Part shown: piece after piece, positions 47,520-56,889 of the stretch | Position numbering within the stretch: the stretch's first letter is position 1 | Layout of the letters: each line of letters begins with the position of its first letter | From: Edaphobacter bradus | Lineage (GTDB): Bacteria; Acidobacteriota; Terriglobia; Terriglobales; Acidobacteriaceae | DNA: 64,000 nt | Reading direction: 5' to 3' | Assembly (NCBI RefSeq): GCF_025685645.1 | Contig: NZ_JAGSYF010000001.1 | Span: 744,001-808,000 of the forward strand | Made by a program: the position numbers and the translations under genes | Notes under the pieces: generated by a model | Seen by the model: only the letters and a program-made list of their open reading frames with translations | What the model was told of the DNA's origin: nothing | The model's database searches: none

Positions 47520-47558
47520 CTTGATCTTGTCCTTGACTGAGATGCGGTGAGATATGAG

Positions 47559-47584
47559 GAGAGGGTTCCAGTGGGAACCCTCTC
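47559..47584 (-). terminator. Hairpin after aceE
   Basis: GAGAGGGTTCC (47559-47569) pairs perfectly with GGAACCCTCTC (47574-47584) around AGTG. On the minus strand it follows the aceE stop. There is no clear U-tract, so read-through into the E1-like gene is possible. Confidence 0.6.
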
Positions 47585-47611
47585 GGTCAGAGATGCAAAT
47601 TGCGTAGTCGA

Positions 47612-50278
47612 TCAGGCGCGTGCCGGGTCGACTGCTTCGACATCAAGCCCAAGCTCGGCGAGAGCCTTCTGTGCCGCCTTGGGCTTGATCTTGCCGTCCC
47701 GGGAGAGTTTTGAGAGCGTCGCACCGACGATGGCCTCTGCGCTGACCTCGAAGTGGCGGCGCAGATGCTCGCGGTTGTCGCTGCGTCCGAAGCCGTCGGT
47801 ACCGAGGGTGACAAGACGCGAAGGCAGCCACGGCGAGAGCTGGTCGGGGACGACCTTCATGTAGTCGCTTGCGGCGATGATGGGACCGCTTGCCTTCTCG
47901 AGCGACTTCGCGAAGTAGCTCTTTCGCTCAGGCTCGGCGGGATGGAGGCGGTTCCAGCGCTCGACCGCGAGAGCGTCGCGGCGAAGCTCGTTGTAGCTGG
48001 TGACGCTCCATACATCGGCCTGGACGTTGTACTTGGTCGCGAGAATCTCCTGCGCGCGGAGCACCTCGTTCAGGATGGGTCCGCTGCCGAAGAGTTGCGC
48101 GACGGCCTCACCATTGGGAGCCGGCTTCAGCTTGTATATGCCGCGAAGAATGCCTTCGGTGACGCCTTCGGGCATCGGCGGCATGGCGTAGTCCTCGTTG
48201 TACATGGTGATGTAGTAGAAGACGTCCTCGGCGTTCTCGTACATGCGACGGAGGCCGTCCTGCACGATGACCGCGAGTTCGTAGACGTAGGCGGGATCGT
48301 AGGTGAGGCAAGTGGGCACGGTGCTGGCGAGCACGATGCTGTGACCGTCCTGGTGCTGGAGACCCTCGCCGAGCATGGTGGTGCGGCCGGCGGTGCCTCC
48401 CATGAGGAAGCCCTTGCCACGAGAGTCGGCGAAGGCCCATGCCATATCTCCGATGCGCTGGAAGCCGAACATGGAGTAGTACATGTAGAAGGGAACCAGC
48501 GGCACCCTGTAGTTGGAGTACGCGGTGCCGGCAGCAGTGAACGAGGCCATGGATCCAGCTTCGGTGATGCCTTCTTCAAGGATCTGACCGTCGCGGTTCT
48601 CGCGGTAGTAGAGGAGCATGTCCGCGTCGTGCGGGCGATACTTCTGCCCCTCGGGAGCGTAGATTCCGACCTGGCGGATCGCAGACTCGAGGCCGAAGGT
48701 GCGGCCTTCGTCGGGGACGATGGGGACGATCAGCTTTCCGATGGCCGGGTCTTTCAGCAGATGCCGAAGCAGGCTGACGAAGCCCATGGTGGTGGAGACG
48801 GCGCGGTTGTTCGAGCCGCCTGTCCATTCGCCGAGGGTGGAGAGCTCGGGGGTCTTGAAGTCCAGCTTCGGAACTTCGCGCTTGGGCAGGTAGCCTCCGA
48901 GCTGCTGGCGACGCTCGTGCAGGTACTTGATCTCAGGGGCGGATTCGTCCGGGCGGTAGAATGCGCCGTCTTTTGCTGCGCTCTCCGGGATCGGGATCTC
49001 GAACCTTGAGATGAAGGCGGTCAGGGCTTCGTCGGTGAGCTTCTTTTCCTGGTGGGAGGCGTTGCGGGCCTCGGTCGATCCGAGGCCGTAGCCTTTGACG
49101 GTCTTGGCGAGGATGACCGTGGGACCGCCCTTGTGCTCGAGGGCGCGCTTGTAGGCGTTGTAGATCTTTGCCGGGTCATGTCCGCCACGATGCAGACGGG
49201 CGAGCTGTTCGTCGGTCTTATCGGCGACGAGTTCGAGCAACTCCGGGTACTTGCCGAAGAACTCCTTGCGAAGGTATGCGCCTCCCTTGGCCTTGAAGGC
49301 CTGGAAGTCTCCATCAACGCACTCTTCCATTCGCTTGAGGATGAGTCCCTTGTGGTCGCGCTCAAAGAGCTCGTCCCAGTCTGCACCCCAGATAACCTTG
49401 ATGACGTTCCATCCGGCGCCGCGGAACATGCCTTCGAGCTCGTCGATGATGCGCTTGTTGCCGCGAACGGGGCCGTCAAGGCGCTGCAGGTTGCAGTTGA
49501 CGACGAAGATCAGGTTGTCGAGGTTCTCGCGGGAGCCAAGCGAGATGGCTCCGAGGGTGTCGACCTCGTCCGTCTCACCGTCGCCGACGAAGGCCCAGAT
49601 CTTGCGATCGGTCTTTTCGATGAGGCCGCGGTTTTCGAGGTAGCGCATGAACCGCGCCTGATAGATGGCGTTCAGCGGGCCGATACCCATCGATACCGTC
49701 GGGAAGCTCCAGAAGTCCGGCATGAGCCACGGGTGAGGATAGCTGCTCAGGGCGGGCTCGCCGCGCAACTCGTGGCGGAAGTTCTTAAGGCGCTTGTCGT
49801 CGAAGCGGCCTTCGAGATATGCACGGGCGTAGACGCCAGGGGAGGCGTGTCCCTGGAAGTAGATGAAGTCGCCGGGCTGGTCGCCGTACCTGGCATGAAA
49901 GAAGTGATTGAAGCCGACTTCGAGAAGCGTCGCCAGAGAGGAGTAGGTTGCGATGTGGCCGCCGATACCTGCATCCTTCTTGTTCTGGCCGTGAACCATC
50001 GCCATCGCGTTCCAACGAAGCAGGGCTTCGATTTTGCGCTCGAGAGTGCGGTCGCCGGGATAGGGGACTTCGTCGTGCTTCGGGATCGTGTTGTGGTAGG
50101 GCGTGTTCAGTTCGCTGCCGACCGGAACGCCTGCCTCGCGGGCCCGCTTGCGGAGCGCTTCGAGGAGTTCGGCTCCCTGCTCCCAGTCGCTCGCGACGAC
50201 TTCATCAAAGGCCTCGATCCATTCGGATACTTCGGCGTAAAAATCGATCCGTGCGGGAGTGTCAAGCTTCATCGTCAT
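47612..50278 (-). CDS. aceE: Pyruvate dehydrogenase E1 component, homodimeric type
   Basis: An 888-residue AceE from ATG 50278 with AAGGATT upstream. The thiamine diphosphate site is complete: FVGDGETDEVDTLGAISLGS followed by the NCN stretch (VVNCNLQRLDGPVRGN). HNTIPKHDEVPYPGDR and GYGLGSTEARNASHQEKKL are typical. It decarboxylates pyruvate and passes acetyl to lipoyl E2. The E2 and E3 genes are not in the window. Another ATG at 50272 is close behind. Confidence 0.97.
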   Translation of the reverse strand: MTMKLDTPARIDFYAEVSEWIEAFDEVVASDWEQGAELLEALRKRAREAGVPVGSELNTPYHNTIPKHDEVPYPGDRTLERKIEALLRWNAMAMVHGQNKKDAGIGGHIATYSSLATLLEVGFNHFFHARYGDQPGDFIYFQGHASPGVYARAYLEGRFDDKRLKNFRHELRGEPALSSYPHPWLMPDFWSFPTVSMGIGPLNAIYQARFMRYLENRGLIEKTDRKIWAFVGDGETDEVDTLGAISLGSRENLDNLIFVVNCNLQRLDGPVRGNKRIIDELEGMFRGAGWNVIKVIWGADWDELFERDHKGLILKRMEECVDGDFQAFKAKGGAYLRKEFFGKYPELLELVADKTDEQLARLHRGGHDPAKIYNAYKRALEHKGGPTVILAKTVKGYGLGSTEARNASHQEKKLTDEALTAFISRFEIPIPESAAKDGAFYRPDESAPEIKYLHERRQQLGGYLPKREVPKLDFKTPELSTLGEWTGGSNNRAVSTTMGFVSLLRHLLKDPAIGKLIVPIVPDEGRTFGLESAIRQVGIYAPEGQKYRPHDADMLLYYRENRDGQILEEGITEAGSMASFTAAGTAYSNYRVPLVPFYMYYSMFGFQRIGDMAWAFADSRGKGFLMGGTAGRTTMLGEGLQHQDGHSIVLASTVPTCLTYDPAYVYELAVIVQDGLRRMYENAEDVFYYITMYNEDYAMPPMPEGVTEGILRGIYKLKPAPNGEAVAQLFGSGPILNEVLRAQEILATKYNVQADVWSVTSYNELRRDALAVERWNRLHPAEPERKSYFAKSLEKASGPIIAASDYMKVVPDQLSPWLPSRLVTLGTDGFGRSDNREHLRRHFEVSAEAIVGATLSKLSRDGKIKPKAAQKALAELGLDVEAVDPARA

Positions 50279-50390
50279 AAACAATCCTTATGACCTCATT
50301 CGCGAGGCCCGTACTCTTAAAGATAATTCCCCGGTGGGATAATCGCCACTTCCGGGCGATAACCGCTAGGTGGCGGGGGCGTGGAGCGGC

Positions 50391-51617
50391 TCAGGTGGAG
50401 TAGTCAGCGTTGATGCGGACGTACTCTTCGGTGAGGTCACAGGTGACGAACTGACACTCGGCGTCGCCCTGGCCGAGGTTCAGGGTGATGGTGTATTCGC
50501 GCTGTTTCATGATGGCGTGGGCGGTCGCCTCGTTAAAGAGCGGAGAACGCACTCCGAACTCGAAGACAGGCTGTGGGCCGATGTGGACGGTGAGTTTGCC
50601 GGGGTCGAACTCGACGCCGCTATAGCCTGCGGCGGCAAGAAGGCGTCCCCAGTTGGGATCGGCGCTGGACCAGGCGGTTTTGCAGAGGGGTGAGTGTGCA
50701 ATGGATTTGGCGATCTGTTTGGCTTCTGCAGGCGTGCGAGCGCCGGTGATGTGCAGCGTGACGACGTGGCCGACTCCCTCGCCGTCGTCGACGATCTGAT
50801 GCGCCAGGGACTTGCAGACGAGGTTAAGGGCGTTGGTGAAGGCTTCCTGAGAACGCTCGTTGAGTTTGATTCCACTGGCTCCGCTTGCGAGGAGTAGGAC
50901 GGTGTCGTTGGTGGATGTGTCGCCGTCGATGGAGATGGAGTTGAAACTCCGCTCTACCGCAGGAGACAGCACGGACTGGAGCTGTTCACTCGTGGCGACG
51001 GCGTCGGTGAACAGGTAGACGAGCATGGTAGCATGGGGCGGGCCGAGTTGCGGATGGATCATGCCGGCGCCTTTGGCCGCGCCGAAGAGGGTGATCTCGG
51101 AGCCGTCGATCTGGACGACTGCGCGGGCGGTCTTCATGCGGGTGTCGGTGGTTAGGATTGCCCGGGAGAAGAGGTTGGCGTGGTCGGGAGTGTCGCCCAG
51201 AGTCTTGGAGATTTCGGGCAGGGCGTCGACGATCTTTTCGGCGGGAAAGGGTACACCGATGATGCCGGTGGAGGACGGAAAGACCTCGTCGAAGATGCAG
51301 TGAAAGGTTTCGGCGGCGGCGACGCAGGTCTGGAGGCAGGCGTCGATTCCGGGCTGGCCGGTGGCGCAGTTGGCGTTGCCGGCGTTGACCAGAACGACCT
51401 TGACGCGACCTCCGGTCGAGGCGATGTGGCGTCGGCCTACGGTGACTGGCGCGGCTACGACCTGATTCCTGGTGAACATTGCGGCAGCAGTTGCTGACCC
51501 GGGAGCGACTGCGATGGCGAGGTCGAGGTTTCCGCTGGCTTTAATACCGGCTTTTACAGCTCCCCACTGGAAGCCCTTGGGGAGGGATTGAGGCTGCTTT
51601 TCTGATGCTGTTTCCAT
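50391..51617 (-). CDS. argJ: Glutamate N-acetyltransferase/amino-acid acetyltransferase
   Basis: A 408-residue ArgJ: FQWGAVKAGIKASGNLDLAI at the N-terminus, NAGNANCATGQPG, and the autocatalytic cleavage site with nucleophile threonine in PPHATMLVYLFTDA. SIDGDTSTNDTVLLLASG and DPNWGRLLAAAGYSG are conserved. It transfers acetyl between acetylornithine and glutamate in the cyclic arginine pathway. It is divergent from araD, whose start is 89 bases away. Confidence 0.96.
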   Translation of the reverse strand: METASEKQPQSLPKGFQWGAVKAGIKASGNLDLAIAVAPGSATAAAMFTRNQVVAAPVTVGRRHIASTGGRVKVVLVNAGNANCATGQPGIDACLQTCVAAAETFHCIFDEVFPSSTGIIGVPFPAEKIVDALPEISKTLGDTPDHANLFSRAILTTDTRMKTARAVVQIDGSEITLFGAAKGAGMIHPQLGPPHATMLVYLFTDAVATSEQLQSVLSPAVERSFNSISIDGDTSTNDTVLLLASGASGIKLNERSQEAFTNALNLVCKSLAHQIVDDGEGVGHVVTLHITGARTPAEAKQIAKSIAHSPLCKTAWSSADPNWGRLLAAAGYSGVEFDPGKLTVHIGPQPVFEFGVRSPLFNEATAHAIMKQREYTITLNLGQGDAECQFVTCDLTEEYVRINADYST

Positions 51618-51706
51618 CGTTGTCTACTGTATCAAGCGTAAGGCTGAGGACGTTTTGTCAGGTCAAAGTAGCGATTCGGATATGCTGGAACGGAATGGGG
51701 GAGTCG

Positions 51707-52408
51707 ATGTTGTTGAAAGAGTTGCGTGCAGAGGTTTTAGAGGCCAACCTGGAGTTGGTGAAGCGGGGACTGGTGCTTTACACGTTCGGGAATGCCAGCG
51801 GGGTGGACCGCGAGAGCGGGCTGTTGGTGATCAAGCCCTCTGGAGTCGACTATGACGAACTGCGGCCGGAGCACATGGTGGTGACGGACTTGAACGGGAA
51901 GATTGTCGAAGGGGAGCTTCGGCCGTCTTCGGATCTGGATACGCATACGCTGCTCTACCGGGAGTTTCCGGAGATAGGGGCGGTAGTGCATACGCACTCG
52001 GAGTATGCGACGAGCTTTGCGCAGGCGGGAATGGAGATTCCCGCACTGGGGACAACACATGCAGATTATTTTCATGGGCCGGTTCCGGTGACGGCTCCGT
52101 TGACCGATGATGCCATCGGCGGACGATATGTCCACGAGACCGGGCTGGCGATCGTGAAGCACTTCAAGGAGCAGGGGATTGATCCGCTGGCGGTTCCGGC
52201 GGTGCTGGTGGCGGGCCATGCGCCTTTCTGCTGGGGCAGAACCGCGCATGATGCGGCGCATAACGCTGTGGTACTGGAGGCGGTGGCGCGGATGGCTTAT
52301 CGCACGCTGACGCTGCAGGCCGATTGTGCTGGAGTCTCGCAGGGATTGCTTGATAGGCACTACTTCCGCAAGCACGGCGCGAAAGCAACCTACGGGCAGA
52401 AGAACTAA
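51707..52408 (+). CDS. araD: L-ribulose-5-phosphate 4-epimerase
   Basis: A 233-residue class II aldolase-fold enzyme from ATG 51707 (GGGGGAG upstream). It follows E. coli AraD closely: LLKELRAEVLEANLELVKRG, IKPSGVDYDEL, PSSDLDTHTLLY, zinc histidines in VVHTHSEYATSFAQ, LGTTHADYFHGPVP and the end YFRKHGAKATYGQ. It converts L-ribulose 5-phosphate to D-xylulose 5-phosphate, the product also made by XylB encoded further on. A longer reading from 51605 overlaps argJ and is rejected. Confidence 0.94.
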   Translation: MLLKELRAEVLEANLELVKRGLVLYTFGNASGVDRESGLLVIKPSGVDYDELRPEHMVVTDLNGKIVEGELRPSSDLDTHTLLYREFPEIGAVVHTHSEYATSFAQAGMEIPALGTTHADYFHGPVPVTAPLTDDAIGGRYVHETGLAIVKHFKEQGIDPLAVPAVLVAGHAPFCWGRTAHDAAHNAVVLEAVARMAYRTLTLQADCAGVSQGLLDRHYFRKHGAKATYGQKN

Positions 52409-52427
52409 GACCTGGCGGCGGCGATTT

Positions 52428-52458
52428 GACTCCGGCATTTTGTGCGAATGCCGGAGTC
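52428..52458. terminator. Bidirectional terminator between araD and the oxidoreductase gene
   Basis: GACTCCGGCATT (52428-52439) pairs perfectly with AATGCCGGAGTC (52447-52458) around a seven-base loop. Both sides carry short T/A runs. Confidence 0.75.
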
Positions 52459-52474
52459 TCACTTTAGAGGGACG

Positions 52475-53548
52475 TCAGAAGGTAACGGGCAGGGTGCGGC
52501 GTTCGCGGCTGCTCTCGCGCGCCAGTTCGAGGATACGGATCACGCGGTAGCCGTCGTCGGGAGTGACAACCAGGGGAGCGATGCCGTTGATGGCGTCGCG
52601 GACGTTGGCGTAGTAGAGGCGGTAGTCACCGTTCTCGGTGGGGACCTGCGTGCGGACGAGGATGCCGGGGTCGGCGAGGTTGGGAGCAATGGCTGTGGTG
52701 CCCCACTCAGAGGAAGGCTCGGGCAGCCAGGAGCGCTTGTCGCCTACGGGCGGGACGGTGGCACCGGCGACGAGAGCCGGTTCCTGGGGGTCTACTCCGT
52801 ACTTGCGAAAGCTGCCGTGAGTGCCGTGGAGCAGGAAGCGCGGAGCGGGTTTGGCGGCGAGCATCGCCGCGCGGCAGTGGGCGAGCAGGCGGGGATAGTG
52901 GAGGGTGATGTCGAAGGCGTCCTCGATGTCGGTGGTGTCGCGATCGCGGCGGACAGTGGCGGTGATGGCCTCGGGCGCGCCGAAGAGGACGAGGGTCTGA
53001 TCGACGAGGTGGGGGCCGAGGTCGAAGAGCATGCCGTTGGCTTCGTTGGCCGACTCTTTCCAGGTGGCCTCACGGGGCAATGGGCGGAAGCGGTCAAAGT
53101 GCGACTCGAAGGTGATGAGGCGGCCTAGCTGGCCGCCGGCGATGACCTTGCGGAGGGTGAGGAAGTCGCCGTCCCAGCGGCGGTTGTGGAAGGGGGCGAG
53201 GACGAGCTTGCGCTGCTGCGCGATGCCGGCGATCTCCCGGGCCTCGGCGCTGGTGGCAGCGAAGGGCTTGTCGACGACGACGTGCTTGCCGGCGAGGAGG
53301 GCCTGTTTAGCCAGGGGATAGTGGGTCTCGTTGGGGGTTGCGACGACGATGAGTTGGAGGGCGGGGTCGGCGAGGGCCTCTTCGACGGAGCGGAGGATGC
53401 GGACGCTGGGGTAGGCCTTGGATGCTGCGTCGCCGTGGCGCTGGACGATGGCCTCAAGGTGGAGGCCGGGGACTGCGCTGATGAAGGGGGTATGGAAGAC
53501 GCGTCCTGCGAGGCCGAAGCCGATGACGGCGGTGTTGATCGGTGCCAT
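52475..53548 (-). CDS. Gfo/Idh/MocA family oxidoreductase
   Basis: A 357-residue dehydrogenase from ATG 53548 with GGAGAG upstream. The Rossmann start is NTAVIGFGLAGRVFHTPFI, followed by LIVVATPNETHYPLAKQAL and the EKP-like HVVVDKPFAATSAEA, where the lysine is catalytic. The C-terminal domain has SHFDRFRP and GPHLVDQTLVLFG. Such enzymes act on sugars or inositols with NAD(P). Its place between araD and xylB suggests pentose or polyol metabolism; substrate not shown. Confidence 0.9.
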   Translation of the reverse strand: MAPINTAVIGFGLAGRVFHTPFISAVPGLHLEAIVQRHGDAASKAYPSVRILRSVEEALADPALQLIVVATPNETHYPLAKQALLAGKHVVVDKPFAATSAEAREIAGIAQQRKLVLAPFHNRRWDGDFLTLRKVIAGGQLGRLITFESHFDRFRPLPREATWKESANEANGMLFDLGPHLVDQTLVLFGAPEAITATVRRDRDTTDIEDAFDITLHYPRLLAHCRAAMLAAKPAPRFLLHGTHGSFRKYGVDPQEPALVAGATVPPVGDKRSWLPEPSSEWGTTAIAPNLADPGILVRTQVPTENGDYRLYYANVRDAINGIAPLVVTPDDGYRVIRILELARESSRERRTLPVTF

Positions 53549-53662
53549 GAAACTCTCCTCAGGTGGTGCCAAACTTCTGCCATTGTGCCATGTGGAAGTT
53601 TGAGTGGGAGGAGTGAAGGAGTGGCGGTATCATGCTCGGCAGGAAATCTGTGGGGTGTCTGG

Positions 53663-54382
53663 ATGCGAGTAGAGAGCGCCGGACCGATCGCTGCGGAGAT
53701 GGACCAGTCGCATGAGGTGCGGCGGGGACGGGATCTGCTGGAGCTATGTGTTGGCTACGGGCTGATCCTGATGGTGCTGTGGACTCCGCGGCCGTGGCGG
53801 CGTTATTTGTACGTGGCTGCGGTTGTGTGGATCGTCGCGGTGATGTGGCGGTCGTTCCATGGCTGGCGGGAGATGGGGGTTCGAGTCTCGGGATTTTGGC
53901 GGTCGTTGTGGGTAGTAGGGGGGGCGGCGGTCGGGGTTGCGATTGCGGTTGTCGTTGCGGGAAGGATGGGGACGCTGCATCATCCGCCCAGCGCTGCGAG
54001 GTTCTTTGGAGCGTTTTTGGGGTATGGGGTCTGGGCGTTTTTTCAGCAGTTTCTACTGCAGGATTTTGTTCTTCTGCGGCTGCTGCGTCTGTTGCCGAGG
54101 AGAGCAGTTGCAGTGGTTGTGGCTGCGGGGATGTTTGCGCTCGCGCATCTGCCGAATCCGATCCTGACGCCGCTGACGCTGGCCTGGGGGTTGGGAGCCT
54201 GTGTGCTGTTTCTGCGGTACAGGAATCTTTACACGCTGGCAGTGGCGCATATTCTACTGGGGATCTGCGTGGCGATTACGGTCCCGGCAGCCTCGGTCCA
54301 CAATATGCGGGTTGGGCTGGGGTATGTGACGTATCACGCACACCATCGTTTCTACGACAGGCAGCTATCGCAGCCAGAGTGA
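53663..54382 (+). CDS. CPBP-like membrane protein with the catalytic Glu pair replaced
   Basis: A 239-residue protein with six or more membrane helices and the CPBP layout. The motif that should read EExxxR reads WAFFQQFLLQD (Gln128-Gln129, no Arg), so the two metal-binding or catalytic glutamates are gone. The later histidine motifs are kept: FALAHLPNP and LAVAHILLG. It may be a non-catalytic relative. It converges on, and overlaps by 18 bases, an intact CPBP gene. The start at ATG 53663 is not well supported by a binding site; an upstream GTG is possible. Confidence 0.72.
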   Translation: MRVESAGPIAAEMDQSHEVRRGRDLLELCVGYGLILMVLWTPRPWRRYLYVAAVVWIVAVMWRSFHGWREMGVRVSGFWRSLWVVGGAAVGVAIAVVVAGRMGTLHHPPSAARFFGAFLGYGVWAFFQQFLLQDFVLLRLLRLLPRRAVAVVVAAGMFALAHLPNPILTPLTLAWGLGACVLFLRYRNLYTLAVAHILLGICVAITVPAASVHNMRVGLGYVTYHAHHRFYDRQLSQPE

Positions 54383-55252
54383 CCATACGGCGTCTACGGC
54401 GGTATGGGTGATGGCGGAGGCTGCGACACGGCGTTGGCTGCGCCAGGCGCGGCCGTAGAAGATCCCGGCAAGAGTGGCGAGGAGGACATAGCGCCAGTTG
54501 AAGTGGAGAGCGCGCTTGTTGAAGTGCGTGAAGCCAAAGATGACTGCGGTGAGGAGGAGTGCGGTGTGGCGGCCGAGGCGGCGCTCGAGGAGGTTCTGGA
54601 GCCAGCCGCGGAAGAAAACCTCCTCGGGGACGGCTATGAAGAAGAACGTGAAGAGCGGTGCGGCGACGAACTGCAGCGGCTTTGGCCAGGCAGGGTGAAG
54701 GTGGAGAAATCCGAGCGAGAGGCCGAGGGCGACGGCGATTGGCGCGTAAAAGGCGAACTCGCGCAGGCCGGTTCGGAGGTCTTGCCAGCGCAGACGGAGG
54801 TCGATGCCTGCTCCGTTGAGCTGGCGAATGGCGAGGAAGCCGTAGAGTCCGGCGTCGAGCAGGAGAAGTTTGCTGAAGATGGCGAGGTGGGCGGGCCATG
54901 CTGGTTCGAGCCAGCGAAGGTCTACGGCCAGGCCGAGGACGAGAAGGACGAGATAATCGCGCCAGTTGCCGTTCTGGTAGGGGTCGCTAAGGTTCGCCCT
55001 CCAGAGGAGAGTTGCGACGGCTACCGGGAGTAGGGCGTAGAGGGCGAGCCAGTGCAGGTGGAGAATGTGGAAGGAGAGCGCGACTAAAGCGTAGGGAGTG
55101 CAGAGGACGGCGGGACAGAGGAGTCGCGCTGCGATGTGTAGGGACTGGGCGCGATTTGTGAGGTGGGTGGGAAAGAAGATCGCCCAGAGGAAGGGTATGA
55201 GAGTGAGGAGGGCGGCGATGACGGTTGCCGGAGTAACGATGTGGCTTGGCAT
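54365..55252 (-). CDS. CPBP family intramembrane metalloprotease
   Basis: A 295-residue protein with about eight membrane helices. Motif 1 is intact (VPEEVFFRGWLQNLLERRLG), motif 2 reads FGFTHFNK and motif 3 reads AITHTAVDAVW. It begins six bases after the xylB stop on the same strand, so it is the downstream gene of a xylB operon. This linkage to a sugar kinase gives no clear functional hint. Confidence 0.88.
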   Translation of the reverse strand: MPSHIVTPATVIAALLTLIPFLWAIFFPTHLTNRAQSLHIAARLLCPAVLCTPYALVALSFHILHLHWLALYALLPVAVATLLWRANLSDPYQNGNWRDYLVLLVLGLAVDLRWLEPAWPAHLAIFSKLLLLDAGLYGFLAIRQLNGAGIDLRLRWQDLRTGLREFAFYAPIAVALGLSLGFLHLHPAWPKPLQFVAAPLFTFFFIAVPEEVFFRGWLQNLLERRLGRHTALLLTAVIFGFTHFNKRALHFNWRYVLLATLAGIFYGRAWRSQRRVAASAITHTAVDAVWSLWLR

Positions 55253-55258
55253 AGGAGA

Positions 55259-56731
55259 TCAGGCGTGACTGATCTGTTTGAGGGCTGAGTAGATTCTCCG
55301 GTAGTGGTTGTAGGCGTCGTCCATGGCGGCGGCCTGTTGCGGTGGGATGGTCTGGGCGACGCGGATGGTGGCTTCGCAGGCGGCTTCGACGGAGGGCCAT
55401 GCATCGACGCCGGTTCCGGCGAGGAGGGCCGCGCCGAAGGCCCCGCCTTCTTCTGCTTCGAGGAGCTGGACTGGGTAATTGTAGACGTCGGCTTGAATCT
55501 GACGCCAAAGCGAACCGCGGGCTCCACCGCCGCCGAGACGGATGGCTCGGACGGGGACACCTAGTTCAGAGAAGAGGGTAAGGGTGTCGCGGAGGCTGAA
55601 GGCTACGCCTTCGAGGACGGCGCGTACGAAGTGTCCGCGTGTGTGGGAGGCGGTGATGCCGACGAAGGCGGCGCGGGCGGCGGGGTCGAGGTGGGGGGTG
55701 CGTTCGCCGAAGAGATAGGGTGCCCAGAGGAGGCCGTCGCTACCAGGTGGGATTTTTGCAGCTTCGGTTGTGAGGTCGCCGTAGCTGGCGTCGGAAGCGA
55801 AGGTGTCGCGGAAGTAGCGGAAGCTGAGGCCGGCGCCGTTGGTGACTCCCATGACGTGCCAACGGTTGGGGGCGGCGTGGCAGAAGGTGTGAAGACGGCC
55901 GAGGCGGTCTTTGACGGGGGAGTCGGTGGCGGCGAAGACAACTCCGCTGGTGCCGATGGTGGCCGAGACGGAGCCAGGGGAGAGGATGCCCATACCGACG
56001 GCTCCGGCGCCTTGGTCACCTGCGCCTGCGGCTATGGGGGTTCCGATGGCCAAGCCGGTAGCTCCGGCGCCGGTGTGGCTGATGCGGGCACAGATCTCGG
56101 GGCCCTCGAAGAGGCGTGGGAGCCAGGACATGGGGATTTCGGCGGCTTCGGCGATCTCGGCGGACCAGCGGCGGTGGGCGACGTCGAGCAGGAGGGTCCC
56201 TGAGGCCTCCTGCAGGTCCATGGCGAACTCGCCGGTGAGCCGGTACCGGATGTAGTCCTTTGGGCAAAGGACGTGGGTGATACGTGCGAAGATCTCGGGC
56301 TGGCGCTCACGGACCCAGAGGAGCTTGGTGAGGGTGAAGTTGGGAAGAGCCGGGTTGCAGGTGAGCTCGATGAGGCGGTCGAAGCCGATTTTTTCGGTGA
56401 GCCAGTCGCACTGGGGCTGGGTGCGCTGGTCGCACCAGATGAGGGCGGGTCGGAGGACATGCCCTGAGGCGTCGAGCATGACGCAGCCGTGCATCTGGCC
56501 GGTGAGGCCGACGGAGAGGATCTCGCTGCCTGTGATGCCGCTGGTGGTCATGACCGCGTCGATGGCCTCGCGAGCAGCTCGCCACCAGTCGTCGGGGTCC
56601 TGCTCGGCCCAGCCGATTTGGGCTGAGTGGATGGGGGCGTGGTCGCGGGATGCGGAGGCGAGAACGCGGCCTTCGCGGTCGATGAGAACTGCGCGGGTTC
56701 CGCCTGTGCCTACGTCAATGCCGAGAAACAT
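55259..56731 (-). CDS. xylB: Xylulokinase (FGGY family)
   Basis: A 490-residue sugar kinase with the two-domain FGGY layout: FLGIDVGTGGTRAVLIDREG (phosphate loop), SVGLTGQMHGCVMLD, PALIWCDQRTQPQ, catalytic base in GAGDQGAGAVGMG, and FGERTPHLDPAARAAFVG plus RLGGGGARGSLWRQIQADV. GQMHG and CDQRT fit xylulokinase best. It makes xylulose 5-phosphate. The enzyme feeding it (xylose isomerase or a polyol dehydrogenase) is not in the window. Confidence 0.93.
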   Translation of the reverse strand: MFLGIDVGTGGTRAVLIDREGRVLASASRDHAPIHSAQIGWAEQDPDDWWRAAREAIDAVMTTSGITGSEILSVGLTGQMHGCVMLDASGHVLRPALIWCDQRTQPQCDWLTEKIGFDRLIELTCNPALPNFTLTKLLWVRERQPEIFARITHVLCPKDYIRYRLTGEFAMDLQEASGTLLLDVAHRRWSAEIAEAAEIPMSWLPRLFEGPEICARISHTGAGATGLAIGTPIAAGAGDQGAGAVGMGILSPGSVSATIGTSGVVFAATDSPVKDRLGRLHTFCHAAPNRWHVMGVTNGAGLSFRYFRDTFASDASYGDLTTEAAKIPPGSDGLLWAPYLFGERTPHLDPAARAAFVGITASHTRGHFVRAVLEGVAFSLRDTLTLFSELGVPVRAIRLGGGGARGSLWRQIQADVYNYPVQLLEAEEGGAFGAALLAGTGVDAWPSVEAACEATIRVAQTIPPQQAAAMDDAYNHYRRIYSALKQISHA

Positions 56732-56889
56732 GAATGACCCCGTTCGGGAGTAGACTTTTAGTCTCGAAGCAGTGTATCCGAAACTTTTTGAAGACTTAGG
56801 TCGTTTCCGTGCATCTGTTTAGCAAAGACATCTTGCGTGTGGGTTCTAGATTTCCGTGCAGTAAGGGAATCGTGCGCTAAAGAATCGAG

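Noticed and set aside
54404..55033. A 209-codon plus-strand frame opposite the CPBP gene
   Set aside because: Very acidic mirror translation of membrane helices on the other strand. The minus-strand CPBP motifs are clear.
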